From NCBI GenBank assembly GCA_026396535.1, contig JAPLWP010000148.1, forward strand, positions 1 through 11,879: DNA of 11,879 nucleotides, written 5' to 3'. The stretch comes from Candidatus Magasanikiibacteriota bacterium (lineage in GTDB: Bacteria > Patescibacteriota > Patescibacteriia > Magasanikbacterales > GWA2-37-8). The translations under genes were made by a program, and so were the position numbers. The notes beneath the pieces are model-generated. The model was given only the letters and a program-made list of their open reading frames with translations. It searched no databases and was not told the origin of the DNA. Positions 11,329-11,879 of the stretch are shown here, one piece after another; position 1 is the first letter of the stretch, and each line of letters starts with the position of its first letter.

Positions 11329-11357
11329 AAACTAACATAATTTTGTCTTTTGTGCAA
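11329..11357 (-). promoter_or_regulatory. Candidate promoter of the GC-rich operon
   Basis: On the minus strand -35 TTGCAC (11352-11357), a 17-base spacer and an extended -10 TGT-TAGTTT (hexamer 11329-11334). It lies over the last codons and stop of the upstream two-TM gene. The -35 is a weak match, and it leaves a leader of about 75 bases. It resembles the promoter of the small GC-rich membrane gene at 4733-4761. Confidence 0.35.
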
Positions 11358-11814
11358 TAGTAAAGCACTCTTCTTCCAAAAATTGATTGAGGTAATCGCG
11401 GATCGGACGTGGGTCAAAATCATACAAAGGTACCTGCACGCGATGGCGCAAAAGACTATTTTGACTGAAATATAGATTCTTGGTGGCTGGTGGGTTGTAA
11501 ATTATCCAAAAATTATTCAATTCGCTGTAGCGATAATACTTTTTGCCAATTACGACACCGGTATTGGTGAGAGCAAAATACACTTCCATCGGCTCTACCA
11601 TATCCTGCATGAATAAAATGATACCAAAAAGTACAGTGATCAGAGCAAATAAATAATTGCCCGATACTACCCCATATCCTACCAAAATGGCTCCCAAAAT
11701 TCCGATTGCTACATACCAATTTTTGCTGCGTTCGTGTCTTTCGTACTCATTTACATTCCATTCGTATTGGACGTCGCCGATATTTACTTCGGAATTTAAA
11801 ATGTTTTGCGACAT
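11332..11814 (-). CDS. Two-TM protein with C-terminal soluble domain
   Basis: Unrecognised; 160 residues. A hydrophilic N-terminus (1-30) is followed by two hydrophobic spans, about 33-50 and 53-71, then a cytoplasmic-type domain (75-155) with alternating strands (VYFALTNTGVVIGKKYYRY, ELNNFWIIYNPP) and a terminal helix (RPIRDYLNQFLEEE). This layout recalls small membrane-anchored PH-like domain proteins, but the match is by pattern only. The ATG (11812-11814) is 17 bases after the CCA end of a tRNA gene, with a T7 run and no SD in between, so it is probably transcribed with the tRNA and freed by 3'-end processing. AT-rich codon use fits the backbone. Confidence 0.85.
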   Translation of the reverse strand: MSQNILNSEVNIGDVQYEWNVNEYERHERSKNWYVAIGILGAILVGYGVVSGNYLFALITVLFGIILFMQDMVEPMEVYFALTNTGVVIGKKYYRYSELNNFWIIYNPPATKNLYFSQNSLLRHRVQVPLYDFDPRPIRDYLNQFLEEECFTIAQKTKLC

Positions 11815-11831
11815 ATTGAAAAAAATTTGAT

Positions 11832-11879
11832 TGGTGGATGATACTGGATTTGAACCAGTGACCTTTGCAATGTGAATGC
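11832..11879 (-). tRNA. tRNA-Val(CAC), 3' part only
   Basis: On the minus strand the last 48 bases of a tRNA are visible. They show the anticodon loop TTCACAT with anticodon CAC (11872-11874), the 3' side of the anticodon stem TGCAA pairing with the visible GCA, variable loop AGGTC, T-arm ACTGG-TTCAAAT-CCAGT, acceptor strand ATCATCC, discriminator A and an encoded CCA. The 5' half lies outside the window. CAC reads the valine codon GUG. Confidence 0.93.

Noticed and set aside
1..11879. Recoding of UGA as in some candidate phyla
   Set aside because: The HAD, pyrF and 139-residue genes end at TGA at the expected lengths, and in-frame TGA is not needed inside any conserved protein.

Overview
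The window looks like chromosomal DNA from an uncultivated, reduced-genome bacterium, probably a member of the Patescibacteria/Candidate Phyla Radiation. This is inferred from an AT-rich backbone, genes that mostly lack Shine-Dalgarno (SD) sequences, lysine/alanine-rich tails on ribosomal proteins, a Cys-rich repeat surface protein and small orphan proteins. TGA is used as a stop at the ends of several genes, so the code appears standard. No 16S gene is present, so the assignment is tentative.

Left part (1-2900, minus strand): a translation block reads tuf (EF-Tu), rpsJ (S10), rplC (L3, cut by the window edge). tuf has its own sigma70-type promoter. rplC is separated from rpsJ by a 379-base leader with a near-consensus promoter, a 26-codon reading frame and a long intrinsic-terminator hairpin, which looks like an attenuator.

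Middle (2900-6900, minus strand): an acidic protein with a Phd/YefM-like N-terminus, a HAD-family phosphatase with a probably leaderless mRNA, a small GC-rich membrane protein, and a 671-residue secreted Cys-rich repeat protein with its own promoter and terminator.

Right part (6900-11300): two GC-rich orphan genes (a two-TM protein with a His-rich tail and a soluble 139-residue protein), an AT-rich plus-strand zinc-ribbon gene, then a tight GC-rich minus-strand operon: zinc-ribbon protein, GTP cyclohydrolase II-like protein, OMP decarboxylase (pyrF) and a guanylate kinase-like protein. The right edge holds an AT-rich two-TM protein just downstream of a partial tRNA-Val(CAC).

The most striking pattern is a two-way split. 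Seven GC-rich genes, in four blocks, all have a good SD sequence. Eight AT-rich genes have none. The two zinc-ribbon proteins are clear homologues yet fall on opposite sides of the split, which points to GC-rich genes imported from another lineage. The GTP cyclohydrolase II homologue lacks the catalytic tyrosine of the family (Leu in its place), so the operon may not be making riboflavin.
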